64,000 nucleotides of DNA. It comes from Closterium sp. Naga37s-1 (Eukaryota > Streptophyta > Zygnematophyceae > Desmidiales > Closteriaceae). The stretch lies in contig CANJKZ010000063.1 of NCBI GenBank assembly GCA_947471745.1, positions 909,001-973,000 of the forward strand, given 5' to 3'. Below are positions 1 to 10,013 of this stretch, one piece after another. The first letter of the stretch is position 1. Each line of letters starts with the position of its first letter. The translations under genes and the position numbers were made by a program. The notes below the pieces were generated by a model. It made no database searches, was not told the origin of the DNA, and saw only the letters and a list, made by a program, of their open reading frames with translations.

Positions 1-3000
1 AAGTGACGAGGCGTCCAACGAGGCGGAGTGCACCCACGTGTCGTCTTCACTGGTGCGATCAGTCCAACGGACTAGGAAATCCACGTGGCGACCAGCTGCG
101 TCAAGGCGAACCCGATGTGCCAAAATCTTTGACGGGTCAAGACTCGGCTCCGGGACAGGTCGTGCAGTTGGGGCGGCTTGTTGCCTCGCGATGTCGGTTG
201 TGGCTGGCACGAATTTGCGAAGCAGGCTGACGTGGAAGGCGTCATGAATGCGCCAGTCGTCGGGTAGCAGCAGCTTCGCGGTGACAGGTGTCACCATCTT
301 GATAATCTTGAATGGCCCACAAAATCGTGGCCGTAGTTTCGACGGGCCGGGCAGGTGCAGGTTCTTCGTGTCAAGTAGCACTAGTTGCCCAGTGGTCAAG
401 ACGAGTTCCCGGCGTAGAAGGTCGGTGTATTTTCGGGAAGTGATATTCGCCTTGCGAATTGCGTCTGCGGCTTTTTCACGGACTTCCTGAAGCTCCGTCA
501 CAAAAGTTTGTGACCTCGGGACCGGGTTGTCGAGAGTAGTTGCCGTAGGCACCGTCGGGTCCATCCCGTAATTCAGGAAGAATGGGGAGTGATTAGTCGT
601 ACTGGACGGGGCGTTGTTGAAGGCGAACTCCAACATGGCGAGTGATTCTTCCCAGCGGGCAGGGTCGGGGCAGTTTGTCCTGATCAGCTGCTCCATGGTC
701 TGATTGGTCCGCTCGGTCTGGCCGTCCGTCTGTGGATGATATGCCGATGAGAACTGTAGTTTTGTGCCGTACTGCGCCCACGTCTCCTTCCAGAATTTCG
801 ATATAAACTTCGGGTCGCGGTCGCTGATGATCGCTGAAGGGATGCCGTGCAGTCGCACGACCGTTGAGATGAAGAGGCGCGCAGTTCCTTCGGCTGTGAT
901 TGTTATTCGGCATGGGGCAAAGTGCGCCATCTTCGTGAAGCGATCGACGACGACGAGTACAGCGTCGTTGCCGGACGGCCCAGCTGGCATCCCCGTGACA
1001 AAATCAATTGTCACTTGCTGCCACGGTCGTTCGGGTGGCTCGACGGGTTGCAGCAGCCCAGCTGGTCGTTGACGTGTCGATTTCATGGCTTGGCACACCC
1101 TGCATGAGGACACATATCGCTGCACGTCGTTAGAGGAATCAAGCCAGTAATATTGACGGTGCAGTAATTTCTGGGTTTTGTCAACCCCGAAGTGTCCAGA
1201 GAAGTTCGAATCGTGGACCTCCTGGATAAGGAGTTCACGAAGCAGCCTGTAAGCGGGAACCCAAATCCGGTCGGTTCCGGCCTTTAGGTAATAATCCCCT
1301 TTCTGCGTCGTGGCCTGCTGATGATTTCCAGTCGCTAAGAATGGGTCCGTAGTGTAGCCGTGGGTGAATAGTCCGGTAAGTAATGGGTTCGAGTGGGTGA
1401 TGAGTACTGCAGCGGATTGTACTGTCGGTCGGGTCCGGGCGTCGGCGATGTTATTCGCCCCCTTTTTGTACGTGATGCGGTAGGTGAAGTGGCTCTCCAT
1501 GTAGTCCAGCCACCGAATTTGTCGCGGGTTGAGGTTGGGCTGGGCTCGCAGGTACTGTAGGGACTTGTGGTCCGTGCGAACAGTGACGTCGGCGCCCACC
1601 AGGTAGCAGCGCCACAGTTTGAACGCGTGTATTATGGCGAGCATCTCCTTGTCGTGGATCGGGTAGTTGCGTTCGGCTGCCTGCAGCTTGCGTGATTCGT
1701 AGGCTATCGGCTGCAGCCCGTTCCCGAAACCTTGGAGTAGCACAACTCCGATGGCGAAATCAGAGGCGTCGGTAACGACTTCGAACGGCTTCGATGGGTC
1801 GGCGATGAGCAGCAAAGGAGGGGAAACTAGAAAATTATTGAGTTCCTGGAAAGCCGCTTCTGCCTCCTCCCCCCACACAAAATTTCTGTCCTTGTGCAGT
1901 AGGTCAGTCAGCGGGCCGGTTATCCCCGCCATATTCGGGATAAACCGCCTGACGTAATTCACGAACCCCAGAAAACTCTGCAGTTCCGTGACGTTCGTCG
2001 GGGACTTCCACTCCTGTATGGTCTTGATTTTCGCCGGGTCGATTTTAATGCCTTCGCGTGAAATGACGTGCCCCAAAAACTCCAACTCCTGCTTAAAAAA
2101 CTCGCACTTAGAGCCCTTGGTGATGAGTCGGTTCTCCTGCAGCCGCTTAAACACTGCATCCAGGGCGCGGAGGTGCTGCTCCCTTGTCTTGCTAAAAATC
2201 AGGATATCGTCCAAGTAGACGATGACACATCGGTCTAGAAGATCCCGAAAAACCCTGTTCATGGTGAGTTGAAATGTCGAAGGCGCGTTCGTGAGGCCGA
2301 ACGACATCACTGTAAATTCGTAACTCCCGTAGCGTGTGCGAAACGCAGTCTTGTGACAATCGTCGGCGAAGACTCGAATCTGGTGGTAACCGCCACGTAA
2401 GTCAATCTTCGAGAAATAGCGAGCGCCGCGAAGTTGGTCGAGGAGGTCGTCGGTGCGTGGGATTGGATAGCGAGACTTGATGGTGACCCGGTTCAGTGCG
2501 CGATAGTCGATGCACATGCGAAGCCCGCCGTCTTTCTTCGGAGTGAACAGGATCGGTGTTGCGAAGGGAGATGTGCTGGCCCGAATGAACCCTTTCTCCA
2601 ACAGTGCGTCAATTTGACTTCGCATCTCCTCGAGTTCCGGCTGGGTCAACCGCCATTGTGTCCGAACAGTCGGCTGCGCGCCAGGTTCCAGCTGGATTTT
2701 GTGGTCCTCAGGTCTCTCGGGTGGCAGTCCAGGTGGCAGATCGTCGGGGAAAATGTCGGGGTACCTCCGAATCAGCTCCGCTAAATCCGGCGGTACAGCT
2801 GCACACAGCTTCTCGATGTCCTTTCCGTCGGTGTCAACCGCCAACTCGCGTAAGCAGACAGCGAACAGCTGCGCGCCCCTGTTGAAGTGGCGAGCTATAG
2901 TGACAGCTTTGACGCACGGGGCTTGGATGTAGTCAGGTGTCCATGCAGGCAGTTTAATTAGCCCCTCGTGCTTGTTGATGCTGCACGATCCCGTTGTCCA

Positions 3001-3270
3001 GTCGATGACGGGGTTGTGCCGTCGCAGCCAATCACGTCCCAGCAGCACGTCGCAGCCGTCGAGTGTTGTCGCGAGGAACTTCATGCTGAAGCCGAAATCG
3101 TCGCCGCATTCGATCCTGACCGTCCGTGTTTCTTCCGTTATCACCAGAGGCGTCCCATCCACGAGGCGGGCGTCAATTTCGGGCAGACACCTGTCAAGTT
3201 GCAGCTTGCATTTTTTTTGCGCTCGCCAAGTTGAAGAGGCTATGGCTGGCCCCTCCGTCGACGAACATTT
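1..3270 (-). CDS. pol: Ty3/gypsy Pol: RT, RNase H, integrase, chromodomain (3' end off window)
   Basis: An uninterrupted frame of about 1,090 codons running off the left edge. Visible in order: RT with DYRALN and the catalytic YLDD (plus 2203-2226); RNase H beginning at VTDASD (about 1740-1790) with the DHKSL motif; integrase zinc finger H-x-H...C-x2-C (about 1100-1240); integrase core with D in IDFVTG, D in SDRDPKF and E in the TERTNQ tract (about 640-1000); and a C-terminal chromodomain with FLVRW and DDTW near the edge (1-115). It copies element RNA and inserts the cDNA; the chromodomain usually steers insertion to particular chromatin. No stop was found in a codon-by-codon check from 1 to 3240. 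Confidence 0.92.
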
Positions 3271-3451
3271 TCAAGTCATTTTTTAACACCTTGCCAGCGA
3301 CCAGCACAGGGTGATCCACATGTGTATCCCCGTTATTCGGCCGAGTGCGATCGATTGCATGAATCGGAGCCACGACTCGGTGGGGATGGTGGGGTTCGGG
3401 CGACGGAGCACAGTCAGTAAAGGGCCCGCTAATTACTGACTCTTCCCATTT
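3194..3451 (-). CDS. Ty3/gypsy aspartic protease region
   Basis: This frame is -1 relative to Gag and overlaps its 3' end. It contains MFVDGGASHSLFN, the active-site loop of a retropepsin-like protease (D-G-G-A-S in place of the usual D-S/T-G-A). The frame stops at 3196-3194. The next block continues the protease fold (residues CKLQLDRCLPEID, then LVDGTPLVI) in the RT frame, so the reading frame must change between 3273 and 3194. The only homopolymer there is the T8 run at 3211-3218 (A8 in the transcript). It is either a one-base expansion of an A7 run or a second recoding site. Confidence 0.75.
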   Translation of the reverse strand, partial: KWEESVISGPFTDCAPSPEPHHPHRVVAPIHAIDRTRPNNGDTHVDHPVLVAGKVLKNDLKMFVDGGASHSLFNLASAKKMQAAT

Positions 3452-4476
3452 CCCTGCTCCTTCCTGTCGTTCCCCGTCAGCGGCGTAATCTCGTGGCAGT
3501 CTTTCATGTAGTGACCCGTATTCCCACACTGGTAACACGGTCCCTTAGGAGGGCGGTCGGGTGTATGGACGGCGTTGATCGTGGCCCGATGGGTCTGGCC
3601 ACGAAAGCGGTTTCCATCCCTGGAAGCTGCTCTCACGTACTGCATCAGCGCGTCCGTAGATTCCGCCAGCCGTACTGCTTCAAGAAATGATGTCGGGCGG
3701 CCCCTGCGAACCTCGTATTGAATCTCGTACTTGAGGCCGCTGATGTATTTATCTAACCGCTCTGCTTCCGACATGTCATCAACTTGGTCGGCTAGGCCCA
3801 TGAACGACGATGTGTAGTCTTGGACAGATGCCATCTGCGACCATGCACGCAGCTTCATGCGAGCTTGCTCCGAGGCGGATACGTGCTCGAACCGATCTCG
3901 TAAGGCTGTGCCCCACTCCTTCCACGTGCGTATCTTGGTCACTCCGAAGATCGGTTCTGCCACTTGATTAGTCACTGTTGAGGTCCCGTCTGCCGCATGC
4001 GTCACACCTGTCGGCGTCCCCGTTTCCAAGGTTCGGCGCCACCACTCAAGCGCTGCACCTCGAAGAAGCGAAACCGCGTAATTAATACGCGTGGCGTCGT
4101 CATTAACCCCTGCTGCAGTGAAGGAGACCTCGACCCCGAACAACCACCCCTTTACTGTAACCGTCTTGTCCGTAGGATTAAACGGGGGCGGGTTGACGGT
4201 TTTTATCTTGATCGTCGTTACTGCAACTGGTGCTGCTGCCGCTCGCTGCCTATCTTCCTCTTCGAAGTCACGTGTGAGCGCGTCCAAGGGATTGCTCACC
4301 GCCTGACTGTTGCCTTCGCCTTCGTCCTCGGGCGACACCTGACGCGCTTCACCTCGCGTCTGGCGCAGTTCGGCGTTTTCTTCACGCAGTGTTGTCACTT
4401 CCGCCATTAACGATTTCATGCCCTCCTGCATCTCTGCCACTTGCGCCATCAACCTGTTAACCGCCTCCTGATCCAT
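3433..4476 (-). CDS. gag: Ty3/gypsy Gag (capsid and nucleocapsid)
   Basis: A 347-residue Gag if the start is the ATG giving MDQEAVNRLMAQ (plus 4474-4476); the frame is open further up to 4572, but the upstream residues do not look conserved. An N-terminal coiled-coil-like stretch rich in E, Q and M is followed by a retrotransposon Gag capsid region with the WWRR tract, then one CCHC knuckle C-x2-C-x4-H-x4-C at plus 3496-3537. Gag ends at TAA (3435-3433). It packages element RNA in virus-like particles. The heptamer GGGAAAT in correct phase 12 bases before the stop probably makes the Gag-protease fusion. Confidence 0.88.
   Translation of the reverse strand: MDQEAVNRLMAQVAEMQEGMKSLMAEVTTLREENAELRQTRGEARQVSPEDEGEGNSQAVSNPLDALTRDFEEEDRQRAAAAPVAVTTIKIKTVNPPPFNPTDKTVTVKGWLFGVEVSFTAAGVNDDATRINYAVSLLRGAALEWWRRTLETGTPTGVTHAADGTSTVTNQVAEPIFGVTKIRTWKEWGTALRDRFEHVSASEQARMKLRAWSQMASVQDYTSSFMGLADQVDDMSEAERLDKYISGLKYEIQYEVRRGRPTSFLEAVRLAESTDALMQYVRAASRDGNRFRGQTHRATINAVHTPDRPPKGPCYQCGNTGHYMKDCHEITPLTGNDRKEQGNGKSQ
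3448..3454 (-). promoter_or_regulatory. Candidate -1 ribosomal frameshift site GGGAAAT
   Basis: On the minus strand the last Gag codons are cag gga aat ggg, so G GGA AAT fits the X XXY YYZ rule in the Gag phase, 12 bases before the Gag stop. A -1 slip gives residues GKWEESVISGP, which run straight into the protease frame. Seen in the sequence; the function is inferred. Confidence 0.7.
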
Positions 4477-4661
4477 GTGCCTAGCGCTACGTCTGGTGGG
4501 CAATCGGGTATCCGTGGCCTTCAGGCAAGTGAAAACACGAACTATCGGAGTCGGGCAGGATTGAATTAACAATCCCTACAGCCAACCGTCGTGTAGTCAC
4601 TAAACCAGCCACACCCGTGCCACCAAACTACCCTCGGAAAAGCGGGGTGAACTAGGAAAGT

Positions 4662-4674
4662 AGCTCTGATACCA
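4662..4674 (-). other. Primer-binding site for initiator tRNA-Met
   Basis: The minus strand reads TGGTATCAGAGCT directly after the LTR and a CC spacer. The first 12 bases match the complement of the 3' end of plant initiator tRNA-Met, the usual primer for plant LTR retrotransposons. Confidence 0.85.
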
Positions 4675-4676
4675 GG

Positions 4677-5054
4677 TGTTATGAGTTGTAAAAGAGAGTG
4701 CGCAGGTAAACGAATAACGAGACTGTGATTAACTGATATGAGAATACAATGAAGGCATAGACTAATGTAGGGGCTAGCCTAGCTAGGAGGGAACCTCGGA
4801 CGAGCGAGGTTGGGTGCAGGTTTGGCGATTGGGAAATGCCGAAGGCGACGCGAGGAGCCTCGGCAGCGTTGAAATCGGCCGAACGTGCGAAGTCCGAAAA
4901 TCGGGCTGTACGCGAAGCAATCAACCCCGATAAGGAATTCGGGAAAATTCCTTACAAAATATTTCGAAGACAACTTTATCAGGAAAAATCATGGACATTT
5001 TTTTTGCTTGTCTGATGCACTATTGCCTAGGTGCATTATGTTAGTACAATAACA
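4677..5054 (-). repeat. 5' LTR of the Ty3/gypsy element
   Basis: A 378-bp block bounded by TGTTA at 4677-4681 and TAACA at 5050-5054, a 5-bp terminal inverted repeat of the TG...CA type. Its inner edge is two bases from the primer-binding site, as expected for a 5' LTR on the minus strand. The partner LTR is off the window, so the outer border is inferred from the TG/CA ends only. Confidence 0.8.
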
Positions 5055-5070
5055 ATTTAATGTCCAGCTA

Positions 5071-5434
5071 TCATCGTCCAGATGTTGCAGTCTTGCCACC
5101 TCCTTCCCCACCCAGATGCTCCACTTGAAAATGACACCCGCCTACGGGACTAGCGGTCGGCGGTCTTGTCTGGAGCGCCAGCAGCGTCCCATTCCCAAGC
5201 ATCGAAGCAAACATGGCAAACGTGCTGACATACTTATTGAAGCTCACAAGCACACGGGCTCGACTCAGCAGGAAGAACTCAGCCATGGTTGGGGATGGTT
5301 GCTGTAGAAAATGCTCCTCTAACACCCCCTTCTGTCTCTCAACGCCCGCCGAATCTTCTGCCCCTCCTTCCCCTTCCGATCTACCTTCCACGCCGCCTGC
5401 TCCTCCTGCTCCTCCCCCTGCTGCAGCACTGGCA

Positions 5435-5470
<36 letters not shown>

Positions 5471-5956
5471 GCAGCAGCGCCGCTTTTTGATGTGTGAGTA
5501 ACGGCACCCGTGGAGAAAAAGACGTCCCCAGCCACCGGCCCGATCTTATCCACAAACTGCGGCCGCAGGTTCTCATTGTCCGTTGCCAAAAAGACAGAAA
5601 GCGGCTTCAGAGAAGACAGAGCACCGCTATCAATCCCCTCCAACCCATCCCCAAGATCCCCAGTCCTTCGTGCTCTTTTCGACCCTCGCCCACCCTCTTC
5701 CTTCACTAAGCCCTGACCAGCCCGACCAGCCAAGGACTGCAGGAGAGAAAGCAACGGATCAGGGTTGTTCTTGGAGGGGTTGGGAAGCTTGATGCCGGAC
5801 TTGCGGGTGCGGAGGAAGAGGAGGAGGCGGGAGATGCAGGCCCACTTGTCGGGTGTGAGAAACTGCTGCATGTGTGCCGCCTCCGCTGCCCTCAGCTGCT
5901 GCTGCTCCTGCTCACACTCCCTGTCCGCCTCGTGGCATGAGGGGTGCTCCACCAAA
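5071..5956 (-). CDS. Glycosyltransferase-like gene, 3' exon
   Basis: The acceptor CAG|TTTGGTGGAGC (first exon base 5956) continues the phase of the central exon. The frame reads LVEHPSCHEADREC, then WACISRLLLFLRTRKSG, VFLATDNENLRPQFVD, VFFSTGAVTHTSKSG, a poly-Ala/Gly tract made of GGC repeats (about 5410-5480), and FFLLSRARVLVSF before the stop at 5071. The block after the acceptor is present in two further incomplete upstream copies. Confidence 0.55.
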
Positions 5957-8900
5957 CTGATAAAGGGGAGATGAGCGGGGGGGGGGGGGGGGGGGGCAAG
6001 GAAGGAGGGCAGGCTGGTTAGGGAGACGAGGGAAGCAGGGGAGGAGGGGAGGAGGGAAGTTGGGGAATGGGAAAAAGAGGGGAGGAGGGGAAGAGGAGGA
6101 GGCGGGAGATGCAGGCCCATCTGTCGGGTGTGAGAAACTGCTGCATGTGTGCCGCCTCCGCTGCCCTCAGCTGCTGCTGCTCGTGCTCACACTCCCTGTC
6201 CGCCTCGTGGCATGAGGGGTGCTCCACCAAACTGATGCGGGATGGAGGAGATGGGGTGCACGGGGGGAAGGGAAGGAGGGCAAGATGATTAGAAGAGAGG
6301 GAGGGTTAGGAGGGGAGGAGGGGAGGAGGGGAGGAGGGGAGGAGGGAAGGTTGGGGAAGGAAGGGGGGAGGGGATGAAAGGAGGAAGGGAAGAGGGGAGC
6401 AGGTAAGAAGCATGAGGACCTGCTGCATGTGTCCCGCCTCCGCTGCTCTCAGCTGCTGCTGCTCGTGCTGGCAGTCCCTGTCCGCCTCGTGACAGGAGGG
6501 GTGCTCCACCAAACTGGTGGGGAAGAGGGTGGGGGCATGAGGGAAAGATGAGGAAGGAGGGCGGGCGGGGCGTTTCACCAAGCTGATCCTGATGGGAGGG
6601 GGAGACGGGGCAGGAGGGGTGAAGAGAAAGATGCGGAAGGAGGGCCTTGTGGAAAGATGGGTGCTGCACCAAGGTGGGAAAGATACGAAGGGAAGGAAGA
6701 GTGGAGGGATGGAGGGTTTGATGGTAAGTTGGGAGACCAAGCACTGGTGAACGACAGTGAAGGGTGCAACGAGTTGCGCGCCACGCCACGTGCGGTGGAG
6801 GGAGAAGGAGAGAGGGAGAGGGGGAGAGATTGGGAGAGGGAAAGGAAGAGGGAGAGAGACAGGGAGAGGGAAAGGGAGCAGGAGAGAGGGGGGAGGAACG
6901 GAGAACAAAAAGACCCCTTCAACCGGCAGTGCATCACTTAACACACTCACTTAGTGGCTGTGCGTGCCGGGGCCCTAATAAAAGACTCACTTAGTGGCTG
7001 TGCGTGCCGTGTTAGAATATAGCATAATGTATGTTTATATTTGTGCATGTGTTACACCCTAAAGTGGGTGTACACTTTGGGTCAAGGCGACCCAACCAAT
7101 TTTGGTTGGGCGCCCCCAAACCCAACTCGACCGCAATTGACGGGGGGGGGCCAATAATGGTCCCCTTCCAACGATTGTTGGTTACCCCAGCAATTGTTGG
7201 TCGACCCAATCTGATTGGTCCACCAATAAATGCTGAGGGTACCCCACTTCGTTCCCAAAACTTCTCATCTCCTATATGTACCGACACTCTTTCTAATCAA
7301 GACAACACTTGAGATTCTTTCATGGTATTCAGAGCCAATTGGCAAACGCCCCTCTCGACCTCTTTCTCTCAAGTTTTTTTTTTTCTCCTCCCCGCTCGTC
7401 AGGACCCTTCCGTCCTGCCCATGCAACTTGTTGCGTGGGTTTGACTTGGTTGAAGTTCAATCTTCCGTAAAGTACAACCAGTCACCACCTCCCTCCAGCT
7501 CCTACTCTATCTCTCGTAAGGCGAATTTCTCGCCTCAGCTCCTGCCGCCGCATTTACGTTCTCAGCTGCCGGCGTCTCAATCGCCGCGACCTATCCGCCG
7601 TCGCCACTACTCTCGCACCGCTTTTCTTCCTTGCGGGGCATTTCGCCGCCGCCGCCGCTGCTTCACTCGCCGCGGGGCATTTCGCCGCCGCCGCCACTGT
7701 TCCCACTCGCCGCGGGGCATTTCGCCGCCGCCGCCACTGCTCCCACTCGCCGCGGGGCATTTCGCCGCCGCCGCCACTGCTCCCACTCGCCGCGGGGCAT
7801 TTCGCCTCCGCCGCCACTACTCCACTCGCCGCGGGGCATTTCGCCGCCGCCGCCACTGCTCCCACTCGCCGCGGGGCATTTCGCCGCCGCCGCCTCTGCT
7901 CCCACTCGCCGCGGGGCATTTCTCCGCCGCCGCCACTGCTCCCACTCGCCGCGGGGCATTTCGCCTCCGCCGCCACTGCTCCCACTCGCCGCGGGGCATT
8001 TCGCCTCCGCCGCCACTACTCCACTCGCCGCGGGGCATTTCGCCGCCGCCGCCACTGCTCCCACTCGCCGCGGGGCATTTCGCCGCCGCCGCCACTGCTC
8101 CCACTCGCCGCGGGGCATTTCGCCTCCGCCGCCTCTACTCACTCGCTGCGGGCAATTTGCCGCCGCCACTGCCTCTCCTCGCTGCAAGACACTTCGCCGC
8201 GGCTGCTCCTACTCTCCCTCGCCGCCAGGCACTTAGCTACTGCCTCATCTCTTCCTCCCCGCCGCTCCCTCGACCCTTCCCCCCCCCCCCATTGCTTCCG
8301 CCCACCGTTTCCTCTCCCGCTGCCTCTCTCATACTATCTCTGCTCTCCGCCTCTCCTGCCACACTACTGCTCCCAATCCTCTCCCACGTGCTGCTACTAA
8401 CCCCCCTCCTCCTCTCCCTCAGCTTCTAACCTGCCTCGCTTTCGCTCGCTACTAACATTTTTTCTCCCCTCACATCGCACTAACTTACTGCTATGGCTGC
8501 TCCTTCTCTTCCTCAGAATTTCAACACTCTCTCCATTGATCGGCTCGAGCTCGCTCCCGATCAGAGCGCTATCAACTGGTACTCCTACACAGGGAGCATG
8601 CGCCGCCTCCTCGGCGTCATCCACATCCCCAACACCTCCTCCACCCTCCTCGACCTTGTCCTCCGCCATGCTGCCGCTCTCCCGCCAACGCCCCCTATGT
8701 CCCCTGGATCGGCCCCCACTCTCCCGCCTGACCCTGGACCTGAACCTGACGAACCAGATCTGCCCGCTGCCTCCACGGATCCTGTTCGCTAAGCCGCTGA
8801 TGAAGCAGCCTACGATCTCGAGCGGCGTCGGTTCCTCACGCTCCGAGCGGACCATCGTGCGGCTCGCGAGCAATACGACATGCGCCAAGCTGCCATAATA

Positions 8901-9982
8901 AATCACCGCACCATGGCTGACCGCTACACTCTCGCGCTCGCTGAATATACCGCTAAAGCTGCTGCTTGGAAGGAATCTGACCTTTCTGCCTCTAATATTA
9001 TCCTTGGTGGTCTCCCCCCCGCTCTAATGCGAGACTTTCAGGAACAAGAGCTTCACGCACCTGCCCTTTGGGCCTCCCTTCACGCCATGTTTGAGCGCCA
9101 TGACGTCAACTCCGTGGGGCTGCTCCTTGACGAATACTGGGAGACAACGCTCGCAACCTGCACTGGTGCCGTCGCCTACACCGGCCGCATGACCTCTCTC
9201 GCCAAGCGACTTAAGGCTCGCCAGTCCGAACTCCCCCAGTTCATCCAGATAGATCGCCTTCTCCGCGGTCTCAACCCGTCCTACGACATGCACGTCATTG
9301 CCTTCCGCGAAAATCAGCCGTTTGCGGATGTTGCTGCTGTTGTTCAATGGATCATTGACACCGAAACCCGCCTCCTTCGTACCAACCCGCCTTCTCTCAA
9401 CACGGCTCAAGCACCCGCGCCAGAACTCAACGCCACCCAGACACGCGGTGGTGGGCGTGGTGGTGGTCGCGGTGGCGGACGTGGAGGTGGGCGTGGTGGC
9501 GACCGTGGTGGTGGACGTGGTGGCACCTTTGGTGGACGCACTCCTTCTTGCACGGGCGGCCCTGGAGGAAGTGGACGTGGTGGTAGCGGACCTGGTCAAC
9601 TCCCCCCTTGCCCCTACGTTCGCCGTCACGGCCCTCGCGCTGGGGAACCCTGCGGTCAAACCAACCACCCCATAACCACCTGCTTCGGCGTCTTGGACGA
9701 TGCCTGGTTTGATCATGGTAACCATGGTACCCCCCCCTGCTGGTCCGCTCTTGCAAGTCGTCCCACTGTCCGTGATGTTCAACATCTCCCTCTCTATCAA
9801 CCCTCCCACCTTAACCTCACCACTCCCTCTCCTCAACTGCAACTCCAGCAGTTTTTGCAGCATCTTCAGTCACAGCAGTTGCAGCAGCCCCCGCAGCTGC
9901 CCCCACAGCCGCAGCCGCACCAGCAGCCACAGCAGCCGCCCTGGGGAGGTGGGGGAGGCACAGCCGCCACAGCAGCGGCAGC

Positions 9983-10013
<31 letters not shown>

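Larger units (their letters stand above)
1..5054 (-). mobile_element. Ty3/gypsy LTR retrotransposon (chromovirus), partial: 5' LTR to chromodomain
   Basis: Read on the minus strand the order is LTR, primer-binding site, gag with a CCHC knuckle, aspartic protease, reverse transcriptase, RNase H, integrase and a chromodomain. RT before integrase is the Ty3/gypsy order, and the C-terminal chromodomain marks a chromovirus. The gag frame is open and the RT-to-chromodomain frame has no stop over about 3.2 kb, so the copy looks young and possibly still competent apart from a frame change at a run of eight A (plus 3211-3218). The 3' end of pol and the 3' LTR lie left of the window, so LTR age and target duplication cannot be assessed. 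Confidence 0.93.

Noticed and set aside
7230..8429. 400-codon Arg/Pro/Ala repeat frame
   Set aside because: It begins inside the copia LTR and crosses the leader array; the 40-bp unit is stop-free in every phase. The real gag starts at 8493.
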